Of a stretch of DNA of 64,000 nucleotides, positions 1-10,788 are shown piece by piece. A model generated the notes under the pieces. The model saw only the letters and a list, made by a program, of their open reading frames with translations. It was not told the DNA's origin and ran no database searches. The position numbers and the translations under genes were made by a program. The first letter of the stretch is position 1, and every line of letters starts with the position of its first letter. The stretch covers positions 345,929,879-345,993,878 of the forward strand of contig NC_080571.1 in the NCBI RefSeq assembly GCF_030247185.1, in the 5' to 3' direction. This DNA is from Malaya genurostris (lineage: Eukaryota; Arthropoda; Insecta; Diptera; Culicidae).

Positions 1-818
1 ATTAAGAGAGATTTCAGATATTCTTCAAAAACCGCGATCCACTGTATAGTACGTGATCAAAAAGTTTGTTGAAGAAAAGCGAATCGCAAATGCACCATGA
101 AACACCAACCGAAAAAAACTAACTCCGCATGATGAGCGATTTGTTTTGAGAAAAATTAGAGAAAATCGTAAAAGCAGTGCAGTGGAGATAACTAAAGAAC
201 TGAATAACCGAAACAAAGTAAATTTTTTCGCCGAAACAGTAAGAAATGTGTTGAGAAAGAACAACTTTAATGCTCGCGCTCCAAGGAAAAAGCCTTTTAT
301 CAATGCCAAGAACAAAGCAAAACGGTTAAATTTTGCGACACAGTTTTTAATCGTCCAGCAAGTGAATGGTACGATGTTATTTGCATTGATGAATCAAAAT
401 TTAATATTTTTGGCTCTGATAGACGTCTGTTCGTATGGAGAAAACCCAATGATGAATTGAACCCAAAAAATCTAAAAGCTACCGTGAAGTACGGTGGTGG
501 AGGGGTTATGGTATGGGGTTGTATGTCAGCCAATGGAGTTGGGAACTTAGAGTTCATCGATGGAATAACCAAGTGCCGAAAAAATGGGTTTAAACGATGG
601 TTTCAAATTTTACCAAGACAACGATCCTAACAACAAGGCATACAGTGTCCGATTATGGTTATTATACAACTGTAAAAAAGTTATAGAAACTCCTCCACAA
701 TCACCCGACATCAATCCAATTGAGAATTTATGGGAGCATTTAGATAAAAAGATTAGAAATATTCAGATTTCTAATAAAAAGGATCTAAAGAAGCATTTGC
801 TCAACGAATGCAACAATA

Positions 819-2094
819 ACAGATCGGCTGAAAAGTTCGTATCGTTTCTATGAGAGGGCGCCACTAGAATTAAATCCATACCATTTTCAGTTAGTACCAA
901 CCTTCAAAAGATACGTGTATAAATTTGACAGCTGTCTGATTATTAGTTTGTGGGATATTGCATTTTGAGTGAAGCTACTTTTGTTATTGCGAAAAAAAAA
1001 CGGAAAAAAAAGAATTTCGTGTGTTGATGAAACACTACTTTTTGATGAAAAAAAAGTGCCGCCGATACCAAAAAATGGCTTGATGAGTGTTATCCAGACT
1101 CTGCACCGGGCGAAGCAACAATTCGTAAGTGGTTTGCAAATATGAGCACCGAAGACGATGAACTCAGTGGACGTCCAAAAGAGGCTGTTACCGATGAAAA
1201 CGTGAAAAAATCCACAAAATGATTTTCAATGACCGTAAAGTGAAGTTGATCGAGATAGCTGACACCCTAAAGATATCAAAGGAACGTGTTGGACATATTA
1301 TTCACGAATATTTGGATATGAGAAAGCTTTGAGCAAAATGGGTGCCGCGTGAGCTCACAATCGATCAAAAACAACAACGAATTGATGATTCTGAGCAGTG
1401 TTTGGAGCTGTTATATCGAAATAAAACCGATTTCTTTCGTCGATATATAACAATGGACGAAACATGGCTCCATCACTTCACTCCGGAGTCCAATCGACAG
1501 TCAGCTGAGTGGACTGCACGCGATGAACCGAACCCAAAGCGTGGAAAGACTCAACAATCGGCCGGTAAGGTTATGGCGTCTGTATTTTGTGTTTCGCATG
1601 GTATAATTTTCATCGACTACCTTGAAAAGGGAAAAACCATCAACAATGACTATTATATAGTGTTATTAGAGCGTTTGAAGGACGAAATTTAAAAAAAAAA
1701 CGGCCTCATTTGAAGAAGAAAAAAGTTTTGTTTCATCAAGACAATGCACCGTGTCACAAGTCGATGAAAACCATGCTGAAATTGAACGAATTGGGCTTCG
1801 AATTGCTCCCTCATCCACCGTATTCTCCAGATTTGGCCCCAGTGACTTTTTCCTGTTCTCAGACCTCAAGAGAATGCTCGCTGGTACAAAATTTAGAAGC
1901 AATGAAGAGGTAATCGCTGAAACTGAGGCCTATTTTGAGGCAAAGGACAAATCGTACTACAAAAATGGTATCGAAAAGTTGGAAGATCGCTATAATCGCT
2001 GTATCGTCTCTGATGGCAATTATGTTGAATAATAAAAACGAATTTTGGCAAAAAAATGTGTGTTTCTATTAAACGATACGAACTTTTCAGCCGT
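819..2094 (+). mobile_element. mariner element, irritans-like, inserted in the Tc1 element
   Basis: A 1276-bp mariner. The terminal repeats read CGGCTGAAAAGTTCGTATCG (825 onward) and its reverse complement (ending 2093). They lie between TA at 817-818 and TA at 2095-2096. The left tip carries about 5 extra bases compared with the right. Removing the element and one TA restores the Tc1 reading frame (NN-I-SIEYTKK), which fixes the insertion order: Tc1 first, mariner later. The size and TA target are typical of mariner. Confidence 0.92.
1000..2032 (+). pseudogene. mariner transposase pseudogene (DD34D, Himar1-like)
   Basis: Transposase of the irritans subfamily, recognised by similarity to Himar1 as I remember it. 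The N-terminal DNA-binding part (about 1000-1330) includes EATIRKWFANMSTEDDELSG and KEAVTDENVKKIHKMIFNDR. The catalytic part shows WVPRELT, MDETWLHHFTPESNRQSAEW (first D), HQDNAPCHKSMKTM (second D) and PYSPDLAPSDFFLF (third D), and ends SDGNYVE at 2030. Breaks: a stop near 1330 where MRKL is followed by TGA, an A-run and stop at 1689-1700, a frameshift near 1845 inside the DLAPSDFF motif, and an apparent frameshift plus damaged start near 1020-1080. Not capable of encoding transposase. Confidence 0.9.
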
Positions 2095-2449
2095 TATATC
2101 TATTGAATACACTAAAAAGCTAGTAGACAGCATCCCTCGTCGTTTGAAGGCAGTTTATGATAGTAAAGGATATCATACTAAATACTAAAATCTCAATTAA
2201 AATATTTTCCCAATGATTCCGTTCGTTGTACGAATATAAATTTGAATAATTTTTCAACAAAAATTCAGTGCACATTTGATTGTTATCAAATAAACCATGT
2301 TTAAAACAATATCTTACATTTATCTAGTTATCCGAATGCTGTGCAAACTATTTGACACAACTTTCTGTTGTTAAAAAATGTTTATACTATAGCAATTTGA
2401 TTACAAAGTTATACACGAAAGGTGTACGAATATGAGTTTGTACCACTGT

Positions 2450-3230
2450 ATCCAGAACGCTTCACTCAAATCTCGGAGTGTGTTGCAAACATTTGTTCGA
2501 GATGGCGCGAAATTCGTCAAAATACATGAAAAAATGGTTTGAGCTGATCCAACATGTTGGTCTAGTTAGTTGATGATGACCATACAAATTTGCTTGGCTA
2601 TTCCAAAATCGGAAATAGTTGTCAACAATAAATTCGTATCAATTTTTCATACTAACGATTATGAGAAAGGTATCATTGCACCACTAGATGGATTGAAACA
2701 GGTTTTCAATAAAAGATTCACACACACACATAATTACTTGAGCAATTTTTTATCGTACCACCCATTCTGATTACGAACTCGCCCGTTGAGGATTTAAAAA
2801 TTAATCAGCCTACTGAGAAAAAATATGATTTACGTTGTCTGGGAACTTAAAAAGTAGGCACCAGCCTACTTAGTAAGAGGTTCTAGATTCTATTTTAGAT
2901 ATAAGAATGAATCAAACAAAAAGAACTTATAATTTATCATTTTCTATGTCTTTAAGAATAATTAAGATGCGTTTAGTCTGGTTTGAATGTAAGTTTGCGT
3001 AAAACGGAAGAATGCATGGTTGTTCGTAACCTTTAATACTCTATGAGATTCGGAAAATTTAGCGCCATTCTATTTTTACTCGGAAAGGTAATAAACCCTC
3101 AGCTGCTTCGCAATAGTTGAAATGTTAATTTCGCGAGATTTTTGATGTTGTTGAAATAGACTTAATGGCGGGGATCTTCAGGAACGATCACCATTATATG
3201 CAACAAGAAATAATAATCCATTCGTTTCAA
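2450..3230. repeat. AT-rich spacer with a 3' tail of a dispersed repeat
   Basis: At 2658-2710 the sequence ATGAGAAAGGTATCATTGCA then CCACTAGATGGATTGAAACA matches the tail of a high-copy family also seen at 18053-18100, 30310-30350 and 56108-56155. Nothing else could be identified between the Tc1 end and 3230. The small open frame at 2570-2770 has no recognisable features. Confidence 0.5.
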
Positions 3231-5300
3231 GTAGGCTTTGGTCTTCACATTTAGTACTGCATAGAACAAGGCGAGGAGAGAATTAAAAAAAAAATTTCGT
3301 AGCTTTTCCCGCATTAATCATATCTGCACAGACGGTCCGAAGAAATTACAACACTTAACAACACTAAACGAAAGCGGATTCCTGCACTGTTCAGCTGCAT
3401 CCTCGTTCAATACGTACCATTTTTTTCTTTTGTTTTCGTAGTTTGTGGAACAATTTTCCCTTCAGCTTGCCAATTCAAAGGTCACCCAGTGCAGTCCGCA
3501 GGGACACTGTTAGAAATGGATGTCTTCACACGTTTATGCCTCAATCGACTGTTTGACGGTGGCACTTCTTGTCCTTGTAGCACCCACCAAACCACCGAAC
3601 CACCCACTTTTTCACCAGCGCCGAAAGCACCTGCAGCAACAGCAGCAGCAGCAGTAACACAAATAACCGAACGGATGATGATCTTTGCACCACACAACAA
3701 CCTTTGCAGCTGACAATGTTGGCTAGTTAGACGATCTCTCCATCGATTTATGCCTGTCAACCGGTCGACTATCCGCAGGGAAATGAACAGAACTGGTTTT
3801 CACTTAATTATAAAATATTTTCTTTGCACTGTGGAGATTTTCCACGAATTGAAGATTAGTTTGTTGGCAGCGAAGTCGGAAAAGCGAAGCACACACACCA
3901 GCGGAGTGGTAAGTTTTCTGTCAGTTGTTCACCAGCAGCTCTAACAACTGCTGCTTCTGTTTTTCTACACTTCTGCTGGTGGTGCTGCTGCTGCTGTTGC
4001 TGTTGTTGCTATTGTTGCTTCTACTGCTGTGGGGCCGCCTGCTATGAATAAATCAGGAGCATGCGCAATCGAATGCGTCTTCCGTCCGTTTGTCGTCAAC
4101 AGCACTATCAGCACCAGTACCAGCTACAGACGCAGCACCATTCGTTCGTTCGTTCGTTCGTTCCTTGCCTTGCCTTGCCATTAGGCACGCTCATCCATCC
4201 AACCATTCATCCATCCATCCATCCATTCCTGCATTCTAGCTTCGACCATCGTCGGCCCTTTTGGTGTTTTAGCGGTAATAGGAGAACTTAGCTAGGGTTG
4301 TTTCCCGATGCAGTGGATTGCGTCTCAATTTAAAATTGACGTAACCACAAATCCAGATGTCGTTTTCGTTGATAGATATCGTTGCTAAAGTTTCCCCTGT
4401 TCCATCATCAAAGTTGCCCTAACATCAAATGTCGTCATGGGCTACAAGGATACCGGTCAAAACAACCACACAACATTAGGTGCCAGTGTGATTGATGACT
4501 GGAACGGCTATCGTTAATCATCTGTACTATTCGAACATCCCTACGGCACTAATCTGCTATACAGCGATGCCAGATAGTAGTAGTGTCATTTCCGTAGATT
4601 GGCATTTTTCTCGGAAGCTCTCACGGTGAAAAGCTTTTTTTGCTCGCCAGACAAAACTAGTTTCCGTAGTTCTCCGTTGATTAATTGTAATTTCCGTAGA
4701 TTTCCGTAGAAAAAAATCAAATTTCCGTAGATTTTGTCTACGGATCCGTAGATCCGTAGAAAATGTTCGAATCCGTAGATCTACGGAGATTTCCGTAGAT
4801 CTGACATCGCTGCTGCTATAGCAGAAAGGAAAAATCGCCGATTCATGTGCGATCGCTAGCAGCAGCAGCAGCAGCAAAGGTGGCGTGGCGACGCGGCTTC
4901 AGAAACGACGACTACGACGACGACAACAACAACGGCATCGAACGAACGACTGTGGTGTGTATGCATCGTAGTAGGCATCTTATTACCACCGCTCGACCGG
5001 ACCGGCCAAAACGGACAAAACAGAGTCTGCTCTGCCATGGCGGCAGCAATGCAAGGACTTGCTGTTAGTGAGCTCATAGCCTGCCCTTCGCATGTGTTGA
5101 GACTGGGTGTCTAGCGGTATGATACATGGATAGATGGAAACAGGATGGTTAGTGCAGGGTAGGATGGTACAAAATGCGCTAGTGCAAAATGAAGATAATT
5201 TGTCTGGTTAGTGCTGGTGTCAATTGTACTGTATTTGCATGTTCATTCTAAACAAAGCAATGGAGGACCATGGAAAAACAATGCTCCATACTTGCTTCAA
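3230..5300. other. low-copy-looking island with microsatellites
   Basis: Sequence of higher complexity with several simple repeats: (CAG)n near 3633-3655, interrupted CTG/TTG triplets at 3973-4028, (TTCG)n at 4141-4163, (CATC)n at 4206-4227 and (AGC)n at 4858-4876. Short frames over the triplet tracts (for example 3489-3713 and 4847-5068) look like chance reading of repeats. No splice-linked coding exons were recognised. Islands of this kind often lie near host promoters or introns, but nothing here proves that. Confidence 0.45.
4562..4812. mobile_element. hAT-type MITE with 8-bp TSD CTGCTATA
   Basis: A 251-bp non-autonomous element. The termini are CAGCGATGCCAGAT at the left and the near-complement ATCTGACATCGCTG at the right. 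Perfect 8-bp direct repeats CTGCTATA flank it at 4554-4561 and 4813-4820. An 8-bp duplication and CAG-starting termini are typical of hAT elements. The interior is made largely of repeated TTTCCGTAGA/TCTACGGA decamers (about 4680-4800), likely subterminal transposase-binding repeats. No coding capacity. Confidence 0.88.
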
Positions 5301-5897
5301 TTAATTAATTGGGCACAATTTTCTGTGTAAACGGTGGTTGTGTTGGTATTCTTCGGCTACACTGCTACACCGTGTTATCGGCTAACGATTCATTTCGGTG
5401 CTGCGGTTGTTTGATGTTGATACTTTCCGAGCGAAGATAAAGCCAGAAACACAACACGATCGAGCCGAACCGGTGCAACATTTGTTTATTACATTCTCAG
5501 TGGGCGATGAACTACTGATAGGAAAGTCTGGTGCAAAGTCAACTGAAAGGCTGTTGCAAGTCAAAATTATTCGTGCCAGTCTTTGTGGTATAACATCACA
5601 CGGATGATACGACTGATTGATAAAGGGTTCGATTCCAGATCCAAATGGAGAGAGATTATGTTAACATGCCGTAATACGAATTTATGAAGCCATACCTGCA
5701 TCTCAAATCTTGTTCGTAATTCAATAGAAGCAATAACCTTACCAATCTTTCCTTTAGGCTCCAATCGATTTTTGCTTTGAAAGCAATATTTGTCCTTTTG
5801 TTATAAAATTTACCACTATTCATAGACGGAGGAATATGAATATGATCACAATTTTCAGAAATAGTTATAGACTTTTGCTTTCGGAATTTCTTTCTGG
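5300..5897. other. spacer, nothing recognised
   Basis: About 600 bp without identifiable gene or terminal repeats. Short frames at 5382-5607 and 5567-5764 lack recognisable motifs. Confidence 0.4.
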
Positions 5898-6801
5898 TTA
5901 GACTGGCTCTGGTATTTTTCGTAACTCATTCTGGTTTTGTTCGGAGCTTTGTCTGGTTATACTTTTTAATAAACCTTTTGATACTTTTCTCCAATCTTTT
6001 TCGAACTGTTGAATGGTTTCGGCTGCCGAGACATGTTTCCTAAGATGTGTTTTCGTTAATGCCCAAAAATCCCCAATTGATCGAAGTTGTGGGCAATTTG
6101 GTGGATTCATGTCTTTTGGGACGAAAGTGACATTTTTGGTAGTATACAACTCTACCGTTGATTTCGAGTAGTGGCAAGAAGCAAGATCTAGCCAGAAGAC
6201 AACAGGATCCTTGTGGCTTCGAATCATGGGTAGAAGTCGTTTTTGTAAACATTCCTTGATGTATATTTCGCTGTTCATTGAAGCAGTGGTGATGAAGGGT
6301 TTCGAAATCTTACCGCAGCTACAAATTGCTTGCCATACCATAGCTTTCTTACCAAATTTTTCGACTTCAATCGATGTTTCGGACTGGTTTAACACTTGCC
6401 CTTCTCGCACCGTATAATAGTGTGGTTCCGGCAAGGATTTGTAATCAAGTTTCACGTAGGTTTCGTCGTCCATGATTATGCAGTTCAAATTTCCAGCAAG
6501 AATCGTATTGTACAGCTTTCGAACCCTCGGCCTGATCGATGCTTCTTGTTTCGGACTACATTCTTGTTGCTTCTGCTTATTATAGGTTCGAAGATTCAAA
6601 CGTTCTTTAGTACGATGAACATTTGACTTCGAAGTGCCCACTTTTTTGGCCACATCCCGAACTGAAACCTCCTTCTTTTGCTCGAACGCCTTCAGTATAC
6701 GTTTATCCAACTGAGGGTTAGCAGGACCTTTTTTTCGACCCATTTTCGGTTTATCCTCAAAGGTTATCCTCACTGAACTTCCTGATTGCATTTCGCACGG
6801 C
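5898..6801 (-). pseudogene. ITmD37E transposase, main part (DDE core), catalytic E lost
   Basis: The 297-residue frame at 5898-6791 carries the second helix-turn-helix (GRKKGPANPQLDKRI and VRDVAKKVGTSKSNVHRTK) and the catalytic core: IIMDDETYVKLDY (first D), KAMVWQAICSCGKISKPF and VVFWLDLASCHYSKSTVE (second D). The third motif is CPQLRSIGDFWALTK. In the sister copy at 15340-16092 this region reads RPIEEFW, with E 37 residues after the second D. Here that position is G, so the acid is missing. The last 30 residues diverge from the sister copies (after KDWRKVSKG), indicating a frameshift near 5975 in the 3' part. The codons before 6791 (KAVRNAIRKFSED) belong to the same protein, so the ATG at 6791 is internal and not the real start. 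Confidence 0.88.
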
Positions 6802-7185
6802 TTTTGTCGTTAATACGACTTACTTTACTATGGGGTGCCTTTTCAAAATTTACCCTCTGAGAGAGTGATAAGTTTTGTCGTGAATACGACTTGCTTTACT
6901 ATGGGGCGCCTTTTCAAAATTAGCCATATGGAAGAATGGGCAGAACTTAATCGTGAATATCTCGACTTGTATTAATGGTAGCAACATAATTATTTCACCA
7001 TTTCATCAAAAATATGATCAGGAATTCAGGATAATATTTTGAACAGTGTGCGATAACCACAAACAACTCAAAAATTAAGTTTTCTTAAAATTTGAAAACA
7101 ACGCGAAAAACACCTTACTTTCGCTTGGGTTTTTCGCGCAAGGACGACGATTTTGAGGTAGTCAGGCACATATCTTCAACTGAAT

Positions 7186-7416
7186 GCGTATAAAAGGGGA
7201 ACCGTGGTCGAAAATCGATCATTTCTTTTCGTGCGTTCGATGGAAGCAGACGTCGTGGGAGTGGAATCATCAACCAGCAGCGACGGAGCAAATTGAGTTC
7301 CTCAATTTGGTCCTTGTGAATCCCTACAGCATATTGATAATTTCTTTCAATAATTTATGCAAATCCGAAATGAAATAATCGACAATAAAATTCTGTATGC
7401 GGCTATTTTTATAGCC
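7186..7416 (+). promoter_or_regulatory. promoter-like TATA segment and hairpin within the array
   Basis: GCGTATAAAAGGGG (about 7186-7200) is a strong TATA-box match, followed 30-50 bp later by a TTTCTTTTCGTGCGTTCGA segment resembling an insect initiator/5' leader. Downstream, GGCTATTTTTATAGCC at 7401-7416 forms a 6-bp stem with a 4-base loop. Such stem-loops recall histone mRNA 3' ends (GG-pyrimidine stem, T-rich loop), but the stem sequence is not the canonical one and no histone codons were found. The function is unproven. Confidence 0.35.
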
Positions 7417-8187
7417 GTTAGGACCGCCCATTAGTGAAAAAGCTACAAACGAAATCACATAAAAGGAAATCTCTTAACAAAAATTCAATCAGTTTGGATT
7501 CAATCGCCACTGCGAGCAGATGTGTTTTGTGTCGTCTGCACGCTTTCGACAAGAGCGATTACGTCACAGCTGCCAGTCATTAGCAGTGGGAAAAAACAAC
7601 GGTGGAGAGCATTGCACAATATCAGCCGTTCTAATGGCTCTAAAAGTTTTCTAAAGAACTATTAGGATTTGTTGTTCGCAAATCGTAGGGAAATATCCTC
7701 AGTTTACTGCAAATCAAGAACAGTTTGCTTAGATTTGTTCACTTTTCGCTGTGTGAAATTCACAGTAATCGAGATCAAGTGAAGCCTTTTTTTGCGAAAA
7801 ATGTTCCAGAGTTTAATGTCGTAGATAATTACGCAATTTGACTCTTCTGAATGCTGGAAACGAATCCCTACAGCATATTGATAGTTTCTTTCAATAAAAT
7901 ATGCAAATCCGAAATGAAATAATCGACATTAAAATTCTGTATGCGGCTATTTTTATAGCCGTTAGGACCGCCCATTAGTGAAAAAGCTACAAACGAAATT
8001 AGGTAGAAACAAGCCTCTCAACAAAACTTGAATCAGTTTGGATTGTATCGCCACTGCGAGCAGATGTGTTTTGTGTCGTCTGCACGCTTTCGACAAGAGC
8101 GATTACGTCACAGCTGCCAGTCATTAGCATTGGGAAAAAAACAACGGTGGACAGCATTACACAATATCAGCCGTTCTAATGGCTCTA

Positions 8188-10431
8188 AAAGTTTTCTAAA
8201 GAACTATTAGGATTTGTTGTTTGCAAATCGTAGGGAAATATCCTCAGTTTACTGTAAATCAAGAATAGTTTGCTTAGATTTGTGCACTTTTTGCTGTGTG
8301 AAATTCACAGTAATCGAGATCAAGTGAAGCTTTCTTTGTTTTTGCGAAAAATGTGAAAAAGGGGAATGCGTGCATAATTCATACAATTGATATTCGGAAG
8401 TGTTAAGGAACATGTCAGTTGTTTTCGTATTCACGACATCCAGTTATGTCTCTGACATTACCCACCCGCCTTTTTTTGATCGTGAATATCTCTTGTTGTA
8501 TCTAACGAATCAACATAATTCTTGCGACATGCCATCGGAAATATGATCACAATTTTATGATAGAATTTTCAGTTGTGTAACATAATCTCAAACTTTTCTT
8601 AAATGTTTGGTATAAACGAGTGTCAAAGAGGATAATTCATAAGGCGCGTTTGCCTTGCTCGTATTTTTAAAGCTCATAGCTCAGTGATCTGTGAAAGGAT
8701 TTATATAATCTAACTACCAATAGAATCGAAATTTTTCAACTTAAACGTGTATAGCAAAAGCATTGAAGTATTTCAATAGTACACTATTGAAAAACCTGTC
8801 TCATTTGACCCATGTCAACACCAGCCAATCAGAACGCGTTCTGAGGAAGAAAACAAAATATCTGCTGATGTACAACAAATCGTTCGAGAAAAATGTTCAG
8901 AAAAGTGTTAAATATCGTAGTGAGTTCCTCAATTTGGTCCTTCTGAATGCTAGAAACAAATCCCTATAGCATATTGATATTTTCTTTCAATAAATTATGC
9001 AAATCCGAAATGAAATAATCGACATTAAAATTCTGTATGCGGCTATTTTTATAGCCGTTAGGACCGCCCATTAGTGAAAAAGCTACAAACGAAATCACGT
9101 AAAAAGAAAACTCATAACAAAAATTGGATCAGTTTGGATTCTATCGCCAATGCGAGCAGATGTATTTTGTGTCGTTTTCAAAGCTAGTTTCGCTTCCGAC
9201 AAGAGCCATTAAGTCACAGCTGCCAGTTATTTGCATTGATGAAAAAACAACGTTGGAGAACATTACACAAAATCAGCCGTTCTAATGGCTTGAAAGTTTT
9301 CTAAAGAACTATTAGGATTTGTTGTTTGCAAATCGTAGGGAAATATCCTCAGTTTACTGTAAATCAAGAATAGTTTGCTTAGATTTGTGCACTTTTTGCT
9401 GTGTGAAATTCACAGTAATCGAGATCAAGTGAAGCTTTCTTTGTTTTTGCGAAAAATGTGAAAAAGGGGAATGCGTGCATAATTCATACAATTGATATTC
9501 GGAAGTGTTAAGGAACATGTCAGTTGTTTTCGTATTCACGACATCCAGTTATGTCTCTGACATTACCCACCCGCCTTTTTTTGATCGTGAATATCTCTTG
9601 TTGTATCTAACGAATCAACATAATTCTTGCGACATGCCATCGGAAATATGATCACAATTTTATGATAGAATTTTCAGTTGTGTAACATAATCTCAAACTT
9701 TTCTTAAATGTTTGGTATAAACGAGTGTCAAAGAGGATAATTCATAAGGCGCGTTTGCCTTGCTCGTATTTTTAAAGCTCATAGCTCAGTGATCTGTGAA
9801 AGGATTTATATAATCTAACTACCAATAGAATCGAAATTTTTCAACTTAAACGTGTATAGCAAAAGCATTGAAGTATTTCAATAGTACACTATTGAAAAAC
9901 CTGTCTCATTTGACCCATGTCAACACCAGCCAATCAGAACGCGTTCTGAGGAAGAAAACAAAATATCTGCTGATGTACAACAAATCGTTCGAGAAAAATG
10001 TTCAGAAAAGTGTTAAATATCGTAGTGAGTTCCTCAATTTGGTCCTTCTGAATGCTAGAAACAAATCCCTATAGCATATTGATATTTTCTTTCAATAAAT
10101 TATGCAAATCCGAAATGAAATAATCGACATTAAAATTCTGTATGCGGCTATTTTTATAGCCGTTAGGACCGCCCATTAGTGAAAAAGCTACAAACGAAAT
10201 CACGTAAAAAGAAAACTCATAACAAAAATTGGATCAGTTTGGATTCTATCGCCAATGCGAGCAGATGTATTTTGTGTCGTTTTCAAAGCTAGTTTCGCTT
10301 CCGACAAGAGCCATTAAGTCACAGCTGCCAGTTATTTGCATTGATGAAAAAACAACGTTGGAGAACATTACACAAAATCAGCCGTTCTAATGGCTTGAAA
10401 GTTTTCTAAAGAACTATTAGGATTTGTTGTT
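8188..10431. repeat. 1105-bp unit duplicated in tandem, apparently identical
   Basis: Sequence from 8188 onward is repeated at an offset of 1105 bp (8188-9326 against 9293-10431). I saw no difference in the lines compared, until T at 9327 against C at 10432. Each copy holds CCAATCAGAACGCGTTCTG (about 8823 and 9928), a polyadenylation-like AATAAA and the GGCTATTTTTATAGCC hairpin (9041 and 10146). The older block at 7318-7680 is repeated at 7862-8220 (offset about 544) with clear divergence. Such identity implies very recent unequal exchange or an assembly duplication. Confidence 0.8.
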
Positions 10432-10683
10432 CGCAAATCGAAGGTAAATATTCTCAGTTTAGTGCAAACCTAGAACTGTTTGGTTAGATTTGTGCACTTT
10501 TCGCTGTGTGAAATTCACAGTAATCGAGATCAAGTGAAGCTTTCTTTGGTTTTGCGAAAAATGTAAAAAAGGGGAATGCTTGCATAATTCATACAATTGA
10601 TGTTCGGAAGTGTTAAGGAACATGTCAGTTGTTTTCGTATTCACGACATCCAATTATATCTCTGACATTACCCACCCGCCTTT

Positions 10684-10788
10684 TTCCCTTACTCCTTTCA
10701 TTTTCGCTATCTTTCTCAGTGACAGTCCGCGTTCTGTGCACCATTTGCACACAATTTTTCGACGTTGTTCTGCTGAAAGTCCACGCAT
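10684..10788 (-). pseudogene. ITmD37E transposase N-terminus (first HTH)
   Basis: Minus-strand start at 10788 reading MRGLSAEQRRKIVCKWCTER then GLSLRKIAKMKGVREK, a typical N-terminal helix-turn-helix of a Tc1/mariner-superfamily transposase. The frame continues across the repeat insertion into AVRNAIRKFSED at 6801. The longer upstream frame to 10923 reads through the 5' untranslated region and terminal repeat. A homologous N-terminus, with stops, lies at 14536-14620 on the plus strand. Confidence 0.82.

Larger units (their letters stand above)
1..2188 (+). pseudogene. Tc1-like transposase relic, interrupted at 819-2096
   Basis: Cut-and-paste transposase of the Tc1 group. The start of the window encodes the end of the helix-turn-helix region, followed by the usual ENRKSSAVEITKELNNRN linker and a KKPFINAKNKAKRL segment. 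The DDE core is visible in pieces: DESKFNIFGSDRRLFVW near 400-450, VMVWGCMSANGVG near 510-540, FYQDNDPNNKAY near 607 and SPDINPIENLWEHL near 703-742. Counting from the second D (YQD) to the E (PIE) gives 34 intervening residues, as in DD34E. The frame is broken by shifts near 360 and 460-600, with in-frame stops near 46 and 107. The frame resumes after the mariner at SIEYTKKLVDSIPRRLKAVY and stops at 2186-2188. Clearly non-functional. Confidence 0.88.
1..2448 (+). mobile_element. Tc1-like (DD34E) transposon, 5' end outside window
   Basis: Tc1/mariner-superfamily DNA transposon that enters from the left edge. Its right terminal inverted repeat ends at about 2448 with GTACGAATATGAGTTTGTAC followed by CACTG, then TA (2449-2450) as the expected target duplication. 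The transposase relic occupies 1-818 and resumes at 2097-2188. A mariner (819-2094) sits inside it. Between the transposase stop (2186-2188) and the end lies about 260 bp of AT-rich 3' region. The left terminus is not in the window, so total length and left TSD cannot be checked. Confidence 0.88.
6806..10680. repeat. 3.9-kb tandem/compound repeat array inserted in ITmD37E
   Basis: Insertion of unknown class. It starts GTCGTTAATACGACTTACTT at 6806 and ends CATTACCCACCCGCC at 10680. It lies between TTTT (6802-6805) and TTTTT (10681-10685). Rejoining the flanks gives an uninterrupted transposase frame (KMKGVREK|AVRNAIRKFSED), so the insertion limits are well defined, although a 4-T target duplication is weak evidence of mechanism. 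Units begin with TCGTGAATA after a T-run (6873, 8474 and 9579; a variant at 6950). A block with a GGCTATTTTTATAGCC hairpin is repeated four times. A reverse-strand partial copy lies at 52707-54012. No protein is recognised. The open frames at 8249, 8763, 9354 and 9868 only reflect the duplication. Confidence 0.75.

Noticed and set aside
8249..10074. Two pairs of identical small proteins (61 and 68 residues)
   Set aside because: They are frames within the 1105-bp duplicated non-coding unit.
7401..10161. Histone gene cluster
   Set aside because: Only promoter-like motifs and a non-canonical stem-loop are seen; no frame encodes any core or linker histone.
6806..10680. Helitron
   Set aside because: Ends are not TC/CTRR, insertion is not between A and T, and no Rep/helicase is seen.
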